Positions 1 through 12,763 of a DNA stretch of 64,000 nucleotides are shown here, one piece after another (within the stretch, counting starts at the first letter, position 1; the number at the start of each line of letters is the position of its first letter). The stretch lies in the NCBI GenBank assembly GCA_945910005.1, contig OX246748.1, forward strand, positions 17,277,368 through 17,341,367. The letters are read 5' to 3'. A program made the translations under genes and the position numbers. This DNA is from Isoperla grammatica (Eukaryota; Arthropoda; Insecta; Plecoptera; Perlodidae). The notes below the pieces were generated by a model, which did no database searches, was not told the DNA's origin, and worked only from the letters and a program-made list of their open reading frames with translations.

Positions 1-654
1 GTTTACTTATTCCTAAGACAAGAAGTACAACAAATTGTTGTCAATGTTTTCAGAAAATTAATTAAAAAACCCAAAGTTTACTGGTATGTATGGACGTACT
101 TTACTTTGTAAAATTATTGCCAAACATTAATATTATTAGACATACTTATGTCCAGTATTTTGAATATTTAGTAGATAACTAACTTGTTATCACCATGGCA
201 ATCACCAGTGGAAAGTCGGGATGCAATGGATAAAACAAGTTATAGTAGCTTACTTAAAATTTCATAATTCAGGTTTCAAGATACTAAATAGACATAAATA
301 TGATGTCACATAGGCTTCCCATGGGTAAGATAATCTGCGAAAAGTTTTATTTCGTTTGGTTGATTGCTAAAATATGACGTCATTGCTCCATTTTCCCGCC
401 ATAAATATAAGTGAAACAGTCTTTAAAAAAAATCAAGAAAATCTTTTCAAGTCATCGAAATGAAATATCTTGTATGTTCGGCAAGTTGATCCTAATCTAG
501 TAGAATAATAAAAATAATCACATGTAACTTACCTGTTATTATTCTTCTTGGCAATTAACAAAACCACTCCAATTAGTCTGTTGGCGTTTGATGCAGCAAT
601 GCTATATTCGGGAAGATCAGTGGGTGCAATGTATGAAGATGAAGGATAAGATCA
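1..654. other. AT-rich stretch, nothing recognised
   Basis: No coding frame, tandem repeat or clear transposon end was seen. Confidence 0.5.
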
Positions 655-900
655 CAAGAAGGTGGCTCAGCGGTAAAACGCGAGACTCTTATTCAAGAGG
701 TTGCCGGTTCGATACACGTCACAGGCAATCCTCACTGAAGGTTCTTCCGAGATTTTCCTCAGTCAAACGGTGAGTGCTGACTTGATAAAATAGTCACTGG
801 GCATTTCCTCTAAAATATCCTCCCATCATATGCCGAGGTATCACATGGAGAAGGACAAATTAGTATTTCCTACGAAAATGTATTTAATTTATGGATAATC
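655..900 (+). mobile_element. tRNA-derived SINE, family 1
   Basis: A-box-like TGGCTCAGCGG and B-box-like GGTTCGATAC are followed by a body CTGAAGGTTCTTCCGA, TTTTCCTCAGTCAA and an end TTTCCTACGAAAAT shared with the copy at 16115. Confidence 0.7.
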
Positions 901-951
901 ACAAAGTACATGTAATACGGGGAATCTAACCCTCATCCCTTAGGCTAGAAT

Positions 952-1079
952 TCATTGTCGTCCCCTACCCCCAGGGCGCCCGATATTGCCAGGTATCAGT
1001 TTCATGCATGTTATTTCTCATATAGAAAACAAATCCATAGCAACAACGGGCGCCCATATGGGTAGGGAACGACTTTGAA
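952..1079. mobile_element. Small foldback repeat
   Basis: GTCGTCCCCTACC and GGGCGCCCG on the left pair with CGGGCGCCC and GGTAGGGAACGAC on the right, around a 50-bp centre. Confidence 0.55.
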
Positions 1080-1450
1080 TACGGATCATAGTTTCACATG
1101 GCTTGGACGATGTCAAATACCGTAGATGGTCCAGATAAAATAAAATAGCATAAAATAAAACGCAGTTAACCTTAATGGTCTATTAGTTTTTACACCGAGT
1201 GTTGTGTGTACATGAAGTAACACGCCAAAACGGGGCGTGCGTACTGCGTGCGGCCTCAGGGGTCCCAAACCAAATACTATTCTCGTGCGGGACTTTTTGA
1301 CATGATAAAAAAATGTTTATTGTCTCCCGTTAGAATTTTACCCGCTAGTTGATAGAAACATCTCCATTAGCATGAAACATACAAAAAAACGTGTTTTTCT
1401 AGGCTAGTACACATATTATTCGTTTCAATGCTGTGAAGTGTTTATTTATC

Positions 1451-1452
<2 letters not shown>

Positions 1453-1518
<66 letters not shown>
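1453..1518 (+). repeat. (CT)n microsatellite
   Basis: Uninterrupted CT run followed by CGCACGCATACG. Confidence 0.95.
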
Positions 1519-1521
<3 letters not shown>

Positions 1522-1685
1522 CGCATACGCACGCATATTATGGTGTAAAACGAAACCATTCAGATTTTAATTAGTTCCTTGTTTTCCGGTTTTAAAATGT
1601 TTTTTTTATATGTTCTTCAGAAATCAACATACATGCTCACATTTGGACCTACACAACTAAACCGATAAATGTGGCAAGGGAGCGA

Positions 1686-1702
1686 AAGAGAGAGAGAGAG
1701 AG

Positions 1703-1760
<58 letters not shown>

Positions 1761-1765
1761 GGGGG
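1686..1765 (+). repeat. (GA)n microsatellite ending in a G tract
   Basis: GA repeat with one ATGA interruption, passing into about 16 G. Confidence 0.95.
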
Positions 1766-1859
1766 AATGCGAAAGGACGTGGTTTCGATGCCAGCTGCCA
1801 CATGCAATATTGTGTTTTCCCTCAAATTTTGGGATTGAGTCCCGCAAACAGTCTTTTTT

Positions 1860-2941
1860 AGGTATTGCTTGTTATTATTAATTTTCTGTACATAATTCTT
1901 GCCTTTACATAACAGGTAAAATTACAATGTATGTAGATGTACATAACAAATAAAATTATATAAATAACTTATAAACGTAAAATATAATCGTCTCCAAAGC
2001 ATTATTCAATAATAGAGACCCTACCCTATTAGCAACAAAAATCATAATTATTTACATTTACTAGAAATATATGAATTGTGTAAATTTATTATTTTACAAA
2101 ATGCAATTTGTGTAAAGCGAAACGGGGAATATAAAAATACAATCCTTCTGCATGATTGGTGCGTACGTTTGTGTATGTGTGTGTGTGGGGAGGGAGGGGG
2201 AGGGGGGGGGGAGGGGGGGGCTAGTGCGTGGGATAATTTCCAGTGTCACATATAGTCACGTAGTGAATTATGTTCTTTAATTTAGTCATGATGTGCGAGC
2301 TAGTGTATGGAACAATAAAATATCGCCTTTGAAATCAGTAACTTTTGTAACTGAGTGCATGGTTATAAATAGACAATACATTCAGATTTTTTATTTTTTA
2401 TTAGTGTACCACGATTGTGTTCATATTCAAGATATATTTGTATTATTCGAATACTTGGTAATGAGTTTAAGACTGAGGAGTCTTCAGTCATGATAGCAGA
2501 CGGTCGGGATCGAACCGGGAACCTCTTGAGTGAGAGTCCCGACCGGTGCATGAGTTAAAGTTCCATGCAACGACGGTCATCAATCACCAGATATCGCGAG
2601 CCAATAAAACAACATAACATAACGGGGAGGGGAAGGGAAGAGGGGGGGGACAATCGTGAATGGAGGGGAGGGGGGAACAATCGTGCTACTGATTTGCATA
2701 CTCGTAGAATCTCGAAATAGATTCCAGTGCAGACAAGCGATGTCGATATATGTGACGTCACACAGTAGACCTATATATCATTCAATTAGACGACGTAATC
2801 AAACGTGAAGTACTTTATAGTTTATACCACTCACTTATTGGTTTGCGGTAAAATAAATATTGTATACAATTATCAATTATCAAATAGATAATGTAGTGAC
2901 GAATTGTGTGAAAGAGTCGATATGTTATCTGGATTTTATTA
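1860..2941. other. AT-rich non-coding stretch with G tracts
   Basis: G/A-rich runs at 2188-2220 and 2622-2672, and a tRNA-like piece in reverse at about 2505-2550 (GGGATCGAACCGGGA). No gene was seen. Confidence 0.5.
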
Positions 2942-2949
2942 TTTATGTA

Positions 2950-3328
2950 CAGTGTTGTGACTAGATAATTTATTTTTTATCTAGATAAAGATAAAGATAA
3001 TTCCCCAAAAAATTATCTAGATAAGATAAAAGATAAAGTGTTAACAAATTATCTAGGTGATAGATAAAAGATTAAAATAATTATCTAGATAATTTTGAAA
3101 AGATAAAAGATAATAATGATATTATTGAGTTATTGACATGTTTCTTAAAAAGCAATATTTACTTATTTTTTCCATATCTATCATAATGTGGATGGATGTT
3201 AATGATGGGTTAGTTAGGTTTAAAGTTATTAGAGAATAGAGATACAGGACAAGGATATTCAAAACTTCAAACTTTATTAAGCGAGCGAAGCGAGCGTTTC
3301 CACTTGACTCTTATGGCACTTCATTCTG

Positions 3329-3361
<33 letters not shown>

Positions 3362-4457
3362 CCGTCGATAGCGGTCGAACGGAAAGTCCGATCAACTTGA
3401 AATTTGGACCATCCACAAGCCTCGATGTGGATTGAAGGTGTATAGTTTTGAGGAAAAATCGTTCGAAAAGTTACAAAGTTACACCATAGTTACTGCAAAA
3501 TATTTTTCTGAAACAAAATGGCGGCAAAATGTGAGATAGCCAGATTTTTCTACAGATTTTTCCAGTCACGAATATGTTAATGTAATGGCGATCTGATAAG
3601 TATTGGCAAAGTTACACGAAAGTTACTCGAAAATATGTTTCTAAAACGCAGTAACGGCAAAATGTGAGGTGGCTATCTTATAGTAAATTTTTGTCCGGTC
3701 ACGAATATACTAATGTAAACGCGATCCGATACGTATTAGAGGCAGAAATTACATTTCTATCGCTGTCAATAAGTGTTAGTAACGGTGGCGGACCGTGTTG
3801 AAAACATGACCACGAAAATTCTTAGCAACGCACATTGCACTGCATACAACAACAACAATGTCGGTAAGTATAATAGCTATGGAAATTAGAAAAATTTTTG
3901 CAATGCGCATTCTTTAATTGTTGTTAATTGTTGTTTGTATTAGCTTTGAAATCTTTTCGCCAGAAAATTCGTAGATATTGACGCGCTCGCTTATCAACGC
4001 GTCAAACAGAGCGTTTTCCTAGTTGTAAAAATCAGTACAAGATACATTACTATTAGGGTATGTCCAGGAAAATGTCTTAAGTTTTCAAAATGCAAAATTC
4101 AATTAATTTAAACATGCTCGGTGTCAAATTTAAGATAAAGTCTCCCAAACACTAATTTTTAGAAGTGAAATACATAAATTGAGTTCAATTGGCTGTTTAC
4201 AATATAATAGCCCCTTAAATACAATAAAATAGCATACATAAAATAAATACAATATGATAGCCCCTATATTATGGTTAAACATTTTATCTATTTTTTTTAT
4301 CTAAAAGCTTAAAATTTTAGATAAGATAATCTGTATTTTTTATCTAGATAAAAGATAAAGATAAAACCTAAAAAATTAGCTAGATAAAGATAATAGATAA
4401 CAGATTTTATCTAGATACGTTATCTAGATAATTTTATCTAGATAAGTCACGACACTG
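2950..4457. mobile_element. Non-autonomous hAT element with 8-bp target duplication
   Basis: The ends read CAGTGTTGTGACT and, on the other strand, CAGTGTCGTGACT. They are flanked by identical 8-bp direct repeats TTTATGTA at 2942-2949 and 4458-4465, the hAT hallmark. Both subterminal regions are packed with TATCTAGATAA motifs. The interior has a 30-bp T run and no coding potential. Confidence 0.9.
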
Positions 4458-4465
4458 TTTATGTA

Positions 4466-5520
4466 TCGTTATTGTTTGCGTGAGTACTTGATGACTGGTA
4501 TATTATTCTGAACACATAATAATAGAAAAACAATACCAAACACCTTAATAGTAATAGCTTCGCTATTACGGTATTTGACAATACCATATTTTATGTTTCT
4601 GATTGGTGATCTATTTAAAAGGCTTTCACGGTTGGAGTCATCTCTATAAGTGGTTGGACCATAGAGAAAATCGATGGGGAAAAAATATATTTCATGTGAC
4701 TGATGTGATGTTCGGCAAGTTTCCATTTGTAACTAAATATTATGTACACGAGATAAATATAATGTATTATTTATCTTCACTAGTTCTACTGATGTTTTAG
4801 TTGCTGATAAAACAACGTCGGTGGGAGGGCGGGGGGGGGGGGGGTTGGGGGGGGGGAGGGCGGCAGCCTTTACGTGTTAATTTAAAAAAAAAAACTGAAA
4901 GTAATTTTTTTTATAATGTAGAAGCCAAAATAAAATGGAAACCTGCACATAAAACTTCCACAACATACACTACTCGTCCCGGAAGCGTAAGATGGAAGCG
5001 CCGTCACTTCGCTCGCTCAAATCTGTTCTTCAGCAAGGAATGTGAAGTGAGTTTCCAACCCATGCAGCCCCCCAGCCCAGCTCATCACGCCCCTTCCTGT
5101 TCTTGTGCAAGCCTAGCCAAGCACTTCCACATACTTTCAATATGCAAGCGCGAAGGTTTTCAAAATAAAAACTCACACTATCAAGTTACCAAGCTTGAAC
5201 CCACGATACGACGTCGATGCCGGCCGGCCGGCTTATAACAGGCAAGCCGGGCAAGCCAGGCCCTTCATTCAAGGTTTCACAAGCCTAAGTAGGTCAATGG
5301 CGGACAAGTCAAATCAAACAAATACATTCTTCTTCTTCTTCACATGAAATGAAACGAACAGAACGCGCGCGTTGCGGCTATGAGAAAACATCTAGGGGGG
5401 GCGATGAACCCTGAGTGTGTATGAGTGTGTGCGAGTGTGACATTCTTGCAGCTCAGCGCGCACCCCGTGCATGTATTTCTGTCTGTCTGTACGCGTTGGG
5501 GGCAGCACTGGCTCACTAGG
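4466..5520. other. Non-coding stretch
   Basis: A G tract (4825-4860) and short open frames without family features. No gene supported. Confidence 0.45.
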
Positions 5521-5815
5521 GGCAGGGGGAGCACTGTTCGTTGGCTGTACTCTCCCAGAGTGACTCTGCTAGTCGTAAGAGGCGACGAAAGGAGACCATG
5601 TCCATTCCCCCCTTCCCTTCCACTGTCCCACTGAAGACTTATCCTTCCACAATAATTGTGGAATCCAGGAAGGGAGGGCAGGGCCAATTATTGGCCCTGC
5701 CCTCCCAATTCCTGGATTCCCCTTACGAGGACCCCCACAATGTATCTGATTCGGACATGTGACGTTTTTCATCTTCATCTTCATATTTCATCCACGCATC
5801 ATCTCGACTTGCAAA
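5521..5815 (+). repeat. Interspersed repeat with a large hairpin
   Basis: It contains TGGAATCCAGGAAGGGAGGG facing CCCTCCCAATTCCTGGATTCC-like sequence (5659-5721) around AATTATTGG. An inverted, more decayed copy is at 15850-16045. Confidence 0.8.
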
Positions 5816-5898
5816 GTTACACAAATATGGAAAGTAAAACCCAAATATAATCATCACTACAACGTCTCGAGAAGCTTAGCCGTGCTATCAAAACGCTT

Positions 5899-6040
5899 TA
5901 GGCCCGGTTTTCAATCAGTTAACGGGTCGTTAACGGGGTCGTTAGCTGACGGTCCGCAATCTGTAACCCAACAAACGGTATGCAGATAACGGACCGTCAG
6001 CTAACGGCCCCGTTAATGACCGATTGGAAAACTGGGTCTA
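5899..6040. mobile_element. Foldback MITE flanked by TA
   Basis: Inverted arms GGCCCGGTTTTCAATCAGTT and its imperfect complement, with an inner palindrome CTGACGGTCCG..CGGACCGTCAG. Both ends abut TA, compatible with a Tc1/mariner-type MITE. Confidence 0.65.
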
Positions 6041-6565
6041 AGGCCCGGTTCCCGGCCGGTTAACTGGGCCTACTATTTTAGATCAGAGCTGGGTGGGTAA
6101 TATAAATACACCCCATGAACTATTAGATTATGATACAAGATAGCTCAGATTCTAGTTCCAACCCAACAACAATATATTACAGCACCGACACAAGAGAGAA
6201 TCAATAAAACAGTAACTTTGAAGAGATAATGTTATAACAAGAACCAAAATACATTACTGTCAATTACTCCTACTATGGGGACCGAGTATGAAAATCATGA
6301 TCTTTCAACTCTAATACGAAGATGAATCTTCGATTCCAAAAGAACCACTTGAGAGTAAAGCATACCGCTGTCGTTTTACGTGACTAGGTTGGATTAAAAC
6401 TAAATCTAATGCCACTTACAGTCTACCACAATCCCAAACAAGAGAGTGACTTATTAGAAACAAAACAATTAAGACGACCTCCCCCCTCCCCCCCCCCTAG
6501 GTATACATGAATTCAACAATGGGGGGGGGGGAGGTTAATAAACCCTCACACCCCCGCTAAAGAGG
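6041..6565. other. Non-coding stretch with facing C and G tracts
   Basis: C run at 6480-6499 and G run at 6521-6532. Nothing else recognised. Confidence 0.45.
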
Positions 6566-6692
6566 TCCCACAGCAACTCATGTGAATGCCGACGTCGAAG
6601 CCAATCAGCGGGTGGCTTTTTTAAATACTGACATTTGATTGGCCAATGCCTCACTCATCTATGACGTCAGCATCCACAAGGTTGCTGTGGAA
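6566..6692. mobile_element. Foldback repeat with CCACAGCAA ends
   Basis: TCCCACAGCAACTCATGTG at the left pairs with CACAAGGTTGCTGTGG at the right, with internal GACGTC and AGCCAATCA/TGATTGGC pairs. Related sequence (CCACAGCAAACTTGTGGATG) is at about 11152. Confidence 0.6.
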
Positions 6693-7525
6693 CGACTTTA
6701 AAGTCTATCATTAGTTTACCTTTTCGATACAGAATGTACAAACTAGTGTAAGCGCTAAAGATAAACTCGTCTTTGATACTAAAAATAACTCACGAAATAA
6801 CCATATAATCATGGTAGAAGCGAAGGCTTCGCACTCGTCACTTTCCCCCTAATCGCAGGTCAAACCCCTTCCGAAGCTATTCCTGGCCACGCCACTGTTG
6901 GGGGATGAGGGTAATATTTCGAAATGCGTAAACGATTGCATCACGTTTGTATGTACATTTTAATATCGATCAATAATGCAGTCATCTTTTCGATTATCCA
7001 TAATTTTTGTTTTATCTCTGTGCATCCCTAGTTCATATGTCCGTTACAGGATGAGTGACTGAGTTAGTGGGTATTTAATTGTTGGTACATTTCTCTGCAA
7101 AATGTCGTCCGGAATGAGTTCTTTTTTTAAATATTGCATGTTTGGAAATGTTTGGTGTTTTTTTTTTTTTTTTATCTTGGCGTGAGAATTTTACGAATTC
7201 TTTGGACTCGGCTCGGAAACAAAGTTCTATGTACTTTTTTGTGTAGCGGGGCTAAAGAATGTGGACGAGTTCTTTGTTTTTTGTTGATCATACTTATTTA
7301 ATGGAGACTTGTCAGACATTTTCGCAAATCCAATGTATCCCTCCCCACTCCTTCCTCCAAATGCATTTCCCATTCGAGGAGATAGTTGGGACTCAACGTG
7401 TGTTTTGTTCTAGTTTCTTATTCATAGTTTCTAGTTTCTTTGCTTCGTCTCTTTGCTCCACAGGTCAAATGACTGAAATGCTTGTTTCATTTAATTCACT
7501 AAACTTTTCGCAGTTTTATAGTGAA
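6693..7525. other. Non-coding stretch
   Basis: GGCCACGCCACTG near 6882-6894 looks like a lone hAT terminus (inverse CAGTGGCGTGGCC); its partner end was not found. The short open frame at 7259-7573 has no recognisable domain. Confidence 0.4.
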
Positions 7526-7676
7526 CCCAAGATTACTTTACACCTGCTTTCGTCACATCCGGGGCAGTCGTAGCCAACCGGCGAACCGCCTGCAACACAC
7601 CAGCGCCAATACCGATCGCTGATTGGCTATACGAACCAGTCGCCTGTGACGAAAGCAATTGTAAGATAGTCTTGGG
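7526..7676. mobile_element. Foldback MITE, copy 1
   Basis: Ends CCCAAGATTACTTTACACC and, inverted, CCCAAGACTATCTTACAATT, then GCTTTCGTCACA on each arm. Same family as 7802-7943 and in the same orientation. The centre holds AGCCAACC..CGATCGCTGATTGGCTA. Confidence 0.85.
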
Positions 7677-7801
7677 ACAACTATACTTGTTTTCAGCGCG
7701 TATCGTCAACCGCCTAAAACTGTTCTGAAATGAGGATCCTGGTTACCAACACGGTAGTTCACCTCTACATCGTAATATCGGTATATAGGTTGTATACTTA
7801 G

Positions 7802-7943
7802 CCCAAGATTACCTTACACATGCTTTCGTCACAGGCACTCATAGCCAACCAGCGAACCGCCCGAGACACACCCGCGCATACCGATCGCTGATTGGCTACG
7901 AGCCCGTCGCCTGTGACGAAAGCATGTGTAAGGTAGTCTTGGG
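7802..7943. mobile_element. Foldback MITE, copy 2 (near-perfect palindrome)
   Basis: The 35-bp arms beginning CCCAAGATTACC differ at a single base, and the centre is CGATCGCTGATTGGCT. Less diverged than the copy 125 bp upstream. Confidence 0.9.
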
Positions 7944-8565
7944 ACAACTTACTATAGGTACCTAATAACAAAGGTCTAGGGAGGTTTCAGTTTTATAGTC
8001 GGTACAATCTAAGTCACGCCAATCAAAGCCGATAAGAAAGCTTGGCACACAATCGCATCCCAGCACGCTGATCAATCTAACCTAATCTAAAGCGGATGCC
8101 AAATATGTGTTCCAACTGTGATTGACGTGAGTGCGATTATCTGACTTGAAGGGTCTGGGTTCGATTCTTCCTTTTCTCACGATTTAACAACTCTGCCATC
8201 TCGAGCTCATACCCCATGGCTGGTATAAATGGGAGCGAGGGCCGGGTGATATTCTGTCCCTCTCTTCTCCTTCTATTGTTTTCATAATACTATTTTATTA
8301 CATTAAATTTATGTAAGTATATAAATTGAGAGTATATTAGGTATATTTAATTGATAGGAATAATAAGATAGTAGTGTAAATGTTCGACAATAATAGCTAG
8401 TGAAGCTAAATAAACAAAATCTGATCTTATCTTAATTTTTCCCCAATAAGTTTTTATTGTTCTGGTTTTATGCTCAATCTTAGTTTCTGTTGTTGTTTTG
8501 TTACCCTTGTCATTTTATGATTATTAATTGTATAGCTCTTCTTCTTGTCCAGCAACCAACGTCTG
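7944..8565. other. Non-coding stretch before the minisatellite
   Basis: A B-box-like GGGTTCGATTCTTCC at about 8157. No gene seen. Confidence 0.45.
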
Positions 8566-9374
8566 TCCACCCAAAGTCTGTCCACCCAACATCTGTCCAC
8601 CCAACGTCTGCCCACCCAACGTCTGCCCACCCAACGTCTGTCCACCCAACGTCTGTCCACCCAACATCTGTCCACCCAACGTCTGCCCACCCAACGTCTG
8701 TCCACCCAACGTCTGTCCACCCAAAGTCTGTCCACCCAACATCTGTCCACCCAACGTCTGCCCACCCAACGTCTGCCCACCCAACGTCTGTCCACCCAAC
8801 GTCTGTCCACCCAACGTCTGTCCACCCAACGTATGTCCACCCATCGTCTGTCCACCCATCGTATGTCCACCCAACGTATGTCCACCCAACGTATGTTCAC
8901 CCATCGTCTGTCCACCCAACGTCTGTCCACCCAACGTATGTCCACCCAACGTATGTTCACCCATCGTCTGTCCACCCAACGTCTGTCCACCCAACGTCTG
9001 TCCACCCAACGTCTGTCCACCCAACGTATGTCCACCCAACGTCTGTCCACCCAACGTCTGTCCACCCATCGTCTGTCCACCCAACGTCTGTCCACCCAAC
9101 GTCTGTCCACCCAACGTCTGTCCACACAACGTATGTCCACCCAACGTCTGTCCACCCAATGTCTGTCCACCCAACGTCTGTCCACCCAACGTCTGTCCAC
9201 CCAACGTCTGTCCACCCAACGTCTGTTCACCCAACGTCTCTCCACCCAACGTCTGTCCACCCAACGTCTGTCCACCCAACGTCTGTCCAGCCAACGTCTG
9301 TCCACCCAACGTCTGCCCACCCAACGTTTGTCCACCCAACGTCTGTCCACCCAACGTCTGCCCACCCAACGCCT
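8566..9374. repeat. 15-bp minisatellite, about 54 units
   Basis: Consensus GTCTGTCCACCCAAC with point variants (GTATG, CCATC, GCCCA, GTTCA). A compound block with GTATGTTCACCCATC repeats at about 8890 and 8950. Because the unit is a multiple of three with no stop in most frames, five long frames stay open; I do not regard them as genes. Confidence 0.95.
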
Positions 9375-11593
9375 GTTCCATGATATGACAGATGTTAGAA
9401 GGACCACCCACGAAATTAGTCCCACACCGTCTACAGTAAAAGCCTCCAAACGTTCTCAGCAAATTGTCAATGGTTTAATTAGAAATCTTATTCCCCGAAT
9501 ATCATGAAAAGCCAAGGCCATGCAGGTCTGATGATAATGTTGATAGAGGTTGTCACGCAATATATACCACCTTATGATCCTCCCCCGTGGTGCACGACAC
9601 AAGGCCACGGTTCAATTACGCCTGGATCAAAAACTGACACACACAAAAAATTACCTCCATGAGAACAAATTGTCAGTCTTATTTGACAATTTTTTTTACG
9701 GGGGGGCTATTATAATAATTCTGAGTTATTAAGTTTGGTGAGTCGCTCCATTGCTAAAAAAACGTGGAGGACAAATAAATACATTTCGTGTGACGGAACA
9801 CTGGGATAAATTCATCCCCCCCCCCCCCTCCCTCCCCAACAACCCCGCAGCACAACCGCCACAAATTGCTGCCCCCTCCCTTCATTATTATGTTTATAAC
9901 GAGGTTTATGATTACACGGGTTTTATATGTTGTGAAGTGGTGTGAAAAAGAGTGCCCTGACTGGGAATCGAACCCGAGTTCTATTGCCGGTCGGGGCAAA
10001 CTTACGACACTTGCTTTCACTTTACAATATTTTGTATATACAAAAAATGATATGCTATTATGAAAACTAAAATATATTATGCACTAACAAATAGCAAGTT
10101 AATAATAGTTTCTTTCGTGTAGCTATGTAATAATAGTAATACCTTGTTTCGCGGCCCTGGTAGCTCGAGGGACAAGAGCAACGGTGCGAAGAGCCGGAGG
10201 ATCTGGCTTCGATCTCCAGTACATTTTGTATAAGTATGACACTTGTTGCTATATATATTAAATACTCACCAACACGTGTAATCTAATAAGGCTTAAATTG
10301 TATTTACAACGTGTACCCGAAGTAAATAAAAATATAAAGATTTGAATACTCTAGCACAAATTTCTGTTTTTCTAGCGTAGTATTTGCAATTCTTTTCGCT
10401 ATTCACCAAATCGCGTCACTTTTACAAGTTCACGAATTGAATTACCTAACTACCTGAGTCTTCATGTACACAAAGTGTTTGGTAAGGCATTCTCAATTCA
10501 TAGTTTACAACTTTACATTACGCTACAATAATATGATGTTATTGCTATACTTGTAGTTCCATCACTGCAAGACTGTTATTTTGTACAACCCTAATAAAAC
10601 TAATAAACCCTTCACCTTCGAACCTCTCAACTTGTCATCACTTGTTGATGTCATTTATAATATTCCAAGATGTTTCCTTCACATTGACTCACTTATGTTT
10701 GACATTGTAATAATATTATTCAGTCTAATAGATTCGTATCGACGTATATATTAACAAAGTTACTCATTCATTAGCGATGGTATTGTCCTCCTTGAAACTT
10801 ACTCATTAGTGATAGTATTGTCCTCCTTTGTAAAACAGTGACAGAAGATAAACTAATTTGTTGTTGGTGTTTTACCCAATATGTTGGTAATTTTATTATT
10901 CTGCAGTGTTAAACATAGCTGCTGCATTTAGGAAAACCACTCGGTCAAATCGTGCGTCACTGATTCTGTCGTATAAAATCTACCCCGGACTTGGATAAAG
11001 TGGGTGATTACTGCCTACTGAGTGATAAGTAATCAACACCGGATAGAAATATTTGACTCAATATGCTATAATTGGAAATAAGATTTTTGGGTTCTAGGCT
11101 CGATTCCCTTCACAGGCTGAATGGGTTTATGTGGTCCATACAAAAAGTGGTTCCACAGCAAACTTGTGGATGCTGCCATCATCATAGAGGATGACACAGT
11201 AGCCCCAACCTAACTAATATTAGTCGCATACCAACCTAAGATCCCTTCATGCACTCTGTTTTAACGAAAATCAACCGATTCCGCGTAAATGCAGTCTTCC
11301 GCTTAGTACAATGCACAAGCCTCATTTATAAGTCACCTTCGCTTTTTTAGAAATTTTCCTTTATCCAAACCAATGCCATAAATTATCGCTAATGGAAGTG
11401 TTTCAAGTACCCAGTGGAACGTAGACAATTAAGTTGGCACTACTGGACTCAGCTACTTCGTTACGTTGGTACAGTTTCAGTACTCACGCCTCCTATCTGA
11501 AGAAACCAGATTCACTTGTATGCATGGGATTATGGATGGTGGGAATCGAACCTTGGAGTGTTGCATGCATCCATCACTGAGCCATGTGTTCGA
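9375..11593. other. Non-coding, SINE-like fragments
   Basis: tRNA-like stretches at about 9958-10010 (reverse, GGAATCGAACCCGAG), 10145-10218 (GGCTTCGATCTCC) and 11090-11120 (GGCTCGATTCCC). AT-rich otherwise, with no coding evidence. Confidence 0.45.
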
Positions 11594-11749
11594 ATGCATA
11601 GTTCACACTCAAGCCCTCCTCAACTCAGCCTCGCCTTACCTAGCCACCAATCACAGATCCGTTCACATGGCAATGCAGTTCTGTGATTGGTGGTTGGGCG
11701 AGGCTGAGGAGGGGCTGAGTTGAGGAAGGCTTGAGTCTAGACTATGCAT
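11594..11749. mobile_element. Foldback MITE, ATGCATAG family, copy 1
   Basis: Ends ATGCATAGT and ACTATGCAT. The arms include CTCAAGCC, CTCAACTCAGCCTCGCC and ACCAATCACAGA, with their complements on the right. Confidence 0.85.
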
Positions 11750-11763
11750 ACGGACCTTGGGTC

Positions 11764-11899
11764 AAATGCATAGTCACTCACCCAACCCAACCACCAATCA
11801 CAGAGCAGCATTGCCATGTGGACTGCTCTGTGATTGGTTGTTGGGTGGCTCTGAGGAAAGGCTGAGTTGAGGAGCACCGTGAGGAACGACTATGCATTT
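11764..11899. mobile_element. Foldback MITE, ATGCATAG family, copy 2
   Basis: Ends AAATGCATAGTC and GACTATGCATTT. Inner arms AACCACCAATCACAGAGCAG and its complement. It sits 15 bp after copy 1. Confidence 0.85.
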
Positions 11900-12290
11900 G
11901 ACCCTAAGACACGATGCAGGTGGATGTAAGCACAGTGTTCATTCCTTACTATCCAAATAAGCCTAGTATTAAACACAACAATTAGCCGAACACGCAACCC
12001 TCAACAGATGTACAGTGCAGACACCCTACAGCAGGCGACCAGCGGATAACATTATATTCACTTGTTGCATGATGCCATTTAGATAATTACCGGATGTGTG
12101 TTGAGAAGATATGTGGTTACTTGTATAACATTATGATTGTTTATAGGGGGGGTTGTGAATAGCAAATTATCGCCAGTTGGTGGTGGATCTAAGAATTACA
12201 CCCCTTGAGAAGAGTGAGAGGCGGGGGAGGGAGGAAGAGAGGAACGAAGAAGGAGAAACAAACATGTTTCTAAGCGTTTTGTAGTTTTCG

Positions 12291-12524
12291 AGATCGACTT
12301 GGATGTCGATCCATCACTAGAGTTACGAGATATCGACTTGTCGATCCATCACTAGAGTTACGAGATATCGACTTGGATATCGATCCAACACTAGAGGAGT
12401 TTCGAGATATCGACTTGTCGATCCATCACTAGAGTTACAAGATATCGACTTGGATATCGATCCAATACTAGAGTTTCGAGATATCGACTTGGATGTCGAT
12501 CCATCACTAGAGTTTCGAGATAAA
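12291..12524 (+). repeat. 36-40-bp tandem repeat with ATCGA motifs
   Basis: About six units of GAGATATCGACTTG(GATRTCGATCC/TCGATCC)ATCACTAGAGTT. Long and short unit versions are mixed. Confidence 0.85.
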
Positions 12525-12763
12525 GATGTGTTGAGAAGATATAAGCGATTTCTAATCGTTTTAATGATACCGGTATATATTTATATAATATAGGTAAATA
12601 GCTTTATTTACAAAAGTCCCGCTATACAAGGGACAGTTTCGTACCTCTTGAGAGTGTATTTCGACCCTGATATAATTGAAAAAGTAATTCTTTGTTCAAA
12701 CCATTTTGTCGACAAAACAATGCACATATTGATAACATGACAACCCGTATACAATTATACGTT

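Noticed and set aside
1617..1847. Ser/Leu repeat protein on the minus strand
   Set aside because: Translation of the (GA)n microsatellite and G tract.
8454..9507. Five long reading frames (286-331 codons) of TSVHP, VCPPN, RLSTQ, WVDRR and LGGQT repeats
   Set aside because: They are the five readings of one 15-bp minisatellite, with no unique domain, no splice context and no preference for one frame.
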